24,723 nucleotides of DNA from Treponema sp. (GTDB lineage: Bacteria; Spirochaetota; Spirochaetia; Treponematales; Breznakiellaceae): contig JAISLX010000161.1 in the NCBI GenBank assembly GCA_031277045.1, positions 1 to 24,723 on the forward strand, given 5' to 3'. Position numbers and translations under genes: made by a program. The notes beneath the pieces are model-generated. The model did not search any database. It saw only the letters and a list, made by a program, of their open reading frames with translations, and had not been told where the DNA came from. Shown piece by piece: positions 24,401 to 24,723 of the stretch. Position 1 is the first letter of the stretch. The number at the start of each line of letters is the position of its first letter.

Positions 24401-24723
24401 ACTACCCCGTAAAAATAACGGTTAAAGAGTTTGAGCAAAACAACGACGGGACAAGAATCTATTCGGTAGAAGTGCTGGACATTGAAAAAATGAAAAAGTC
24501 CGCAGGGCAGTTGGTGCCCAGCCTGGATAAACCCGGCAGAGACACCCCGATTGCGGACTTCAATAACAGTTTACTCGATCTATACCGGCGTGTCAAGGGC
24601 GAGGCACAGGACGAGTGGGGGATCTTCCGGGCCAACATGGCCGCCCTGGGGGAACTGGGCAGGGCGGGGCTGGTAACGGCGGCCTACCCCGTGCAAAGCG
24701 GGGGGGCGGCGGTAAGCCTGGCC
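21472..24723 (+). CDS. purL: Phosphoribosylformylglycinamidine synthase, long form, partial at 3' end, with in-frame insert
   Basis: 1084 codons, open at the right edge. AACGGAGGAAGCG precedes the ATG. FGAM synthase makes FGAM from FGAR, glutamine and ATP. It matches the long type of clostridia and treponemes: V-F-S-E-P and E-Y-L-P-G-Q-x-D-Q-R near the start, V-L-D-T-Y-W-S-D-H-C-R-H-T-T-F at about 221-235, F-K-N-E-T-H-N-H-P-T-E-I-E-P-F-G-G at about 342-358, and G-G-K-D-S-M at 803-808. The C-terminal glutaminase domain should lie beyond the edge. Two oddities: a loop of about 25 polar residues around 315-338, and a foreign block at about residues 874-1042 between strand V-I-L-L-A-Q-G and helix D-E-W-G-I-F-R-A-N-M of the last AIRS-type domain (see separate entry). 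The frame is intact throughout. Whether the enzyme is active cannot be told. Confidence 0.93.
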   Translation, partial: MAVRQVFVEKKPGFDGEAARLREDLANFLGCPELTGLRRLRILNRYLVEGLDDGQFRRVTALVFSEPQCDHVFDDAPLEPGDCCFGVEYLPGQYDQRSDSAEQCAELAAGVRPRIRSGRLYILKPGDLPVSGGTLETVKRYLINPVDSREASLEVPPSLEDGESPVEEVPVLRGFTDDPEKPGGEWARSLGLAMSAEDLRFCRDYFASAGRDPSLAELRVLDTYWSDHCRHTTFTTMLEQFDIEDPAARRAWELYEAARREVYGPRTKRPRTLMDIATIGLRVLKKRGLAGRVEESAEINACTIRVEAEFGASVRADNSITDGEANGKANDSDTTEPWLLLFKNETHNHPTEIEPFGGAATCLGGAIRDPLSGRAYVYQAMRISGGADPRERLEHTLRGKLPQIKIAHDAAAGYSSYGNQIGLATGQVAEFYHSGFLAKRLELGAVIAAVPAAWVRREEPAPGDVVILVGGKTGRDGIGGATGSSKMHSGASVTSAGAEVQKGNAVEERKLQRLFRSSRAAALIKRCNDFGAGGVAVAAGELAAGLDINLDAVPKKYAGLNGVELAISESQERMAVVVAAADADEFIALAAAENLDAAIIAEVTGAPRLRMFWRGKAIVDLDRKFLDSNGAPRSARLRIPPAEALPPARGPLAQGSPRAMLEALERELGALRSGSRRGLQERFDGSIGAASVLFPWGGAEQGTPECGMAALLPSLDKPSRTASLFCFGYDPDLLAQNPYLGAKGAVREALAKIACLGGDYREAYLSLQEYFERPESPETWGKPALALLGALEAQLELGVPAIGGKDSMSGNYRDRELGIDITVPPTLAAFAAGTCAAESVRSGALAGPAGAPVILLAQGRRAAEGGPGDRGGPPFRQARSISGAQDILRDITQTNKAFTNRARNITATISGNSIGKLGSEKAVRKSVSALVHAHAVANIDRLFEHAGIAVTHPDERGDTNINHIHRFGTVMEYSGEYYPVKITVKEFEQNNDGTRIYSVEVLDIEKMKKSAGQLVPSLDKPGRDTPIADFNNSLLDLYRRVKGEAQDEWGIFRANMAALGELGRAGLVTAAYPVQSGGAAVSLA
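24091..24597 (+). other. In-frame LPD3-like insertion inside purL
   Basis: About 169 codons in the purL frame that match nothing in PurL. It opens P-P-F-R-Q-A-R-S-I-S-G-A-Q-D-I-L, then A-F-T-N-R-A-R-N-I-T-A; conserved-looking centre K-A-V-x-K-S-V-S, A-N-I-D-R-L-F, T-H-P-D, I-H-R-F-G, V-K-I-T-V-K-E and R-I-Y-S-V-E; end S-A-G-Q-L and P-I-A-D-F-N-N-S-L. I recall this series from LPD3-type 'large polyvalent protein-associated' domains of phage and conjugative-element proteins and from treponemal stand-alone relatives. GC by hand count: 26 of 60 at 24421-24480, against 45 of 60 at 24061-24120 and 42 of 60 at 24601-24660. Boundaries are estimates. No intein splice residues or target duplication were seen. 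Confidence 0.6.

Noticed and set aside
24091..24597. Intein in purL
   Set aside because: No Cys/Ser/Thr at the left junction with block A features and no His-Asn before the right junction; length and motifs do not fit.
1..24723. tRNA or rRNA genes, transposase genes
   Set aside because: No GGTTCGAATCC-like T-arm with a cloverleaf, no rRNA core sequence and no transposase or integrase motif was seen on either strand.

Overview
The window looks like a chromosomal segment of a spirochaete of the genus Treponema, most likely from the termite-gut group (T. primitia / T. azotonutricia-like). Reasons: Cache-type chemoreceptor, an Fe-S type PurF with all ligand cysteines (anaerobe-like), a long clostridial/treponemal-type PurL, MAGC/WSC-type lipoproteins, and remnants of paralogous protein families that I recall from termite-gut treponemes. 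The species call is inference; no rRNA or other marker is present. Housekeeping genes are GC-rich and dense; the gaps between them are rich in palindromes and tandem repeats.

Layout. 1-2800: end of a probable glyA, a terminator, a multi-hairpin dispersed repeat (copy A) and a chemoreceptor. 2800-6490: tex and rsmG in tandem. 6491-8046: a gene graveyard with a chimeric, frameshifted remnant, a 21-bp palindromic tandem array, a frameshifted NHL-repeat gene and the last 32 codons of an ABC transporter. 8119-12735: purE-purC-purF (overlapping starts), then a HIT protein and glpK. 12736-13827: a second repeat-rich region with a heptamer array, a strong-looking antisense promoter, a second 21-bp tandem array, an internally deleted family remnant and an inverted pair of heptamer-periodic tracts. 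13828-18272: a small lipoprotein on +, then on - a CHASE2 adenylate cyclase, SH3 protein and M48 peptidase in one tight operon. 18500-19852: a small membrane protein, a PtsN-like EIIA and an orphan OadG-like subunit, with repeat copy B filling the ptsN-oadG gap. 20022-21240: repeat copy C, then nfu and a Uma2 nuclease on -. 21472 to the right edge: purL, open at the edge.

Functionally, purE, purC, purF and purL are four enzymes of de novo IMP synthesis; purL stands apart under its own promoter, which overlaps the divergent promoter of the Uma2 gene. The cyclase-SH3-M48 operon looks like an envelope-sensing/signalling unit.

The most striking observation is at the right end: purL carries an extra, in-frame, lower-GC block of about 169 codons (24091-24597) that is unrelated to PurL and resembles the phage/mobile-element LPD3-type polyvalent-protein domain. 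The PurL sequence resumes in the same frame after it. This may be an intragenic mobile protein insertion. The second theme is 7-bp/21-bp periodic DNA: two 21-bp tandem arrays each lie just upstream of a broken member of one lineage-specific protein family, with heptamer tracts close by.
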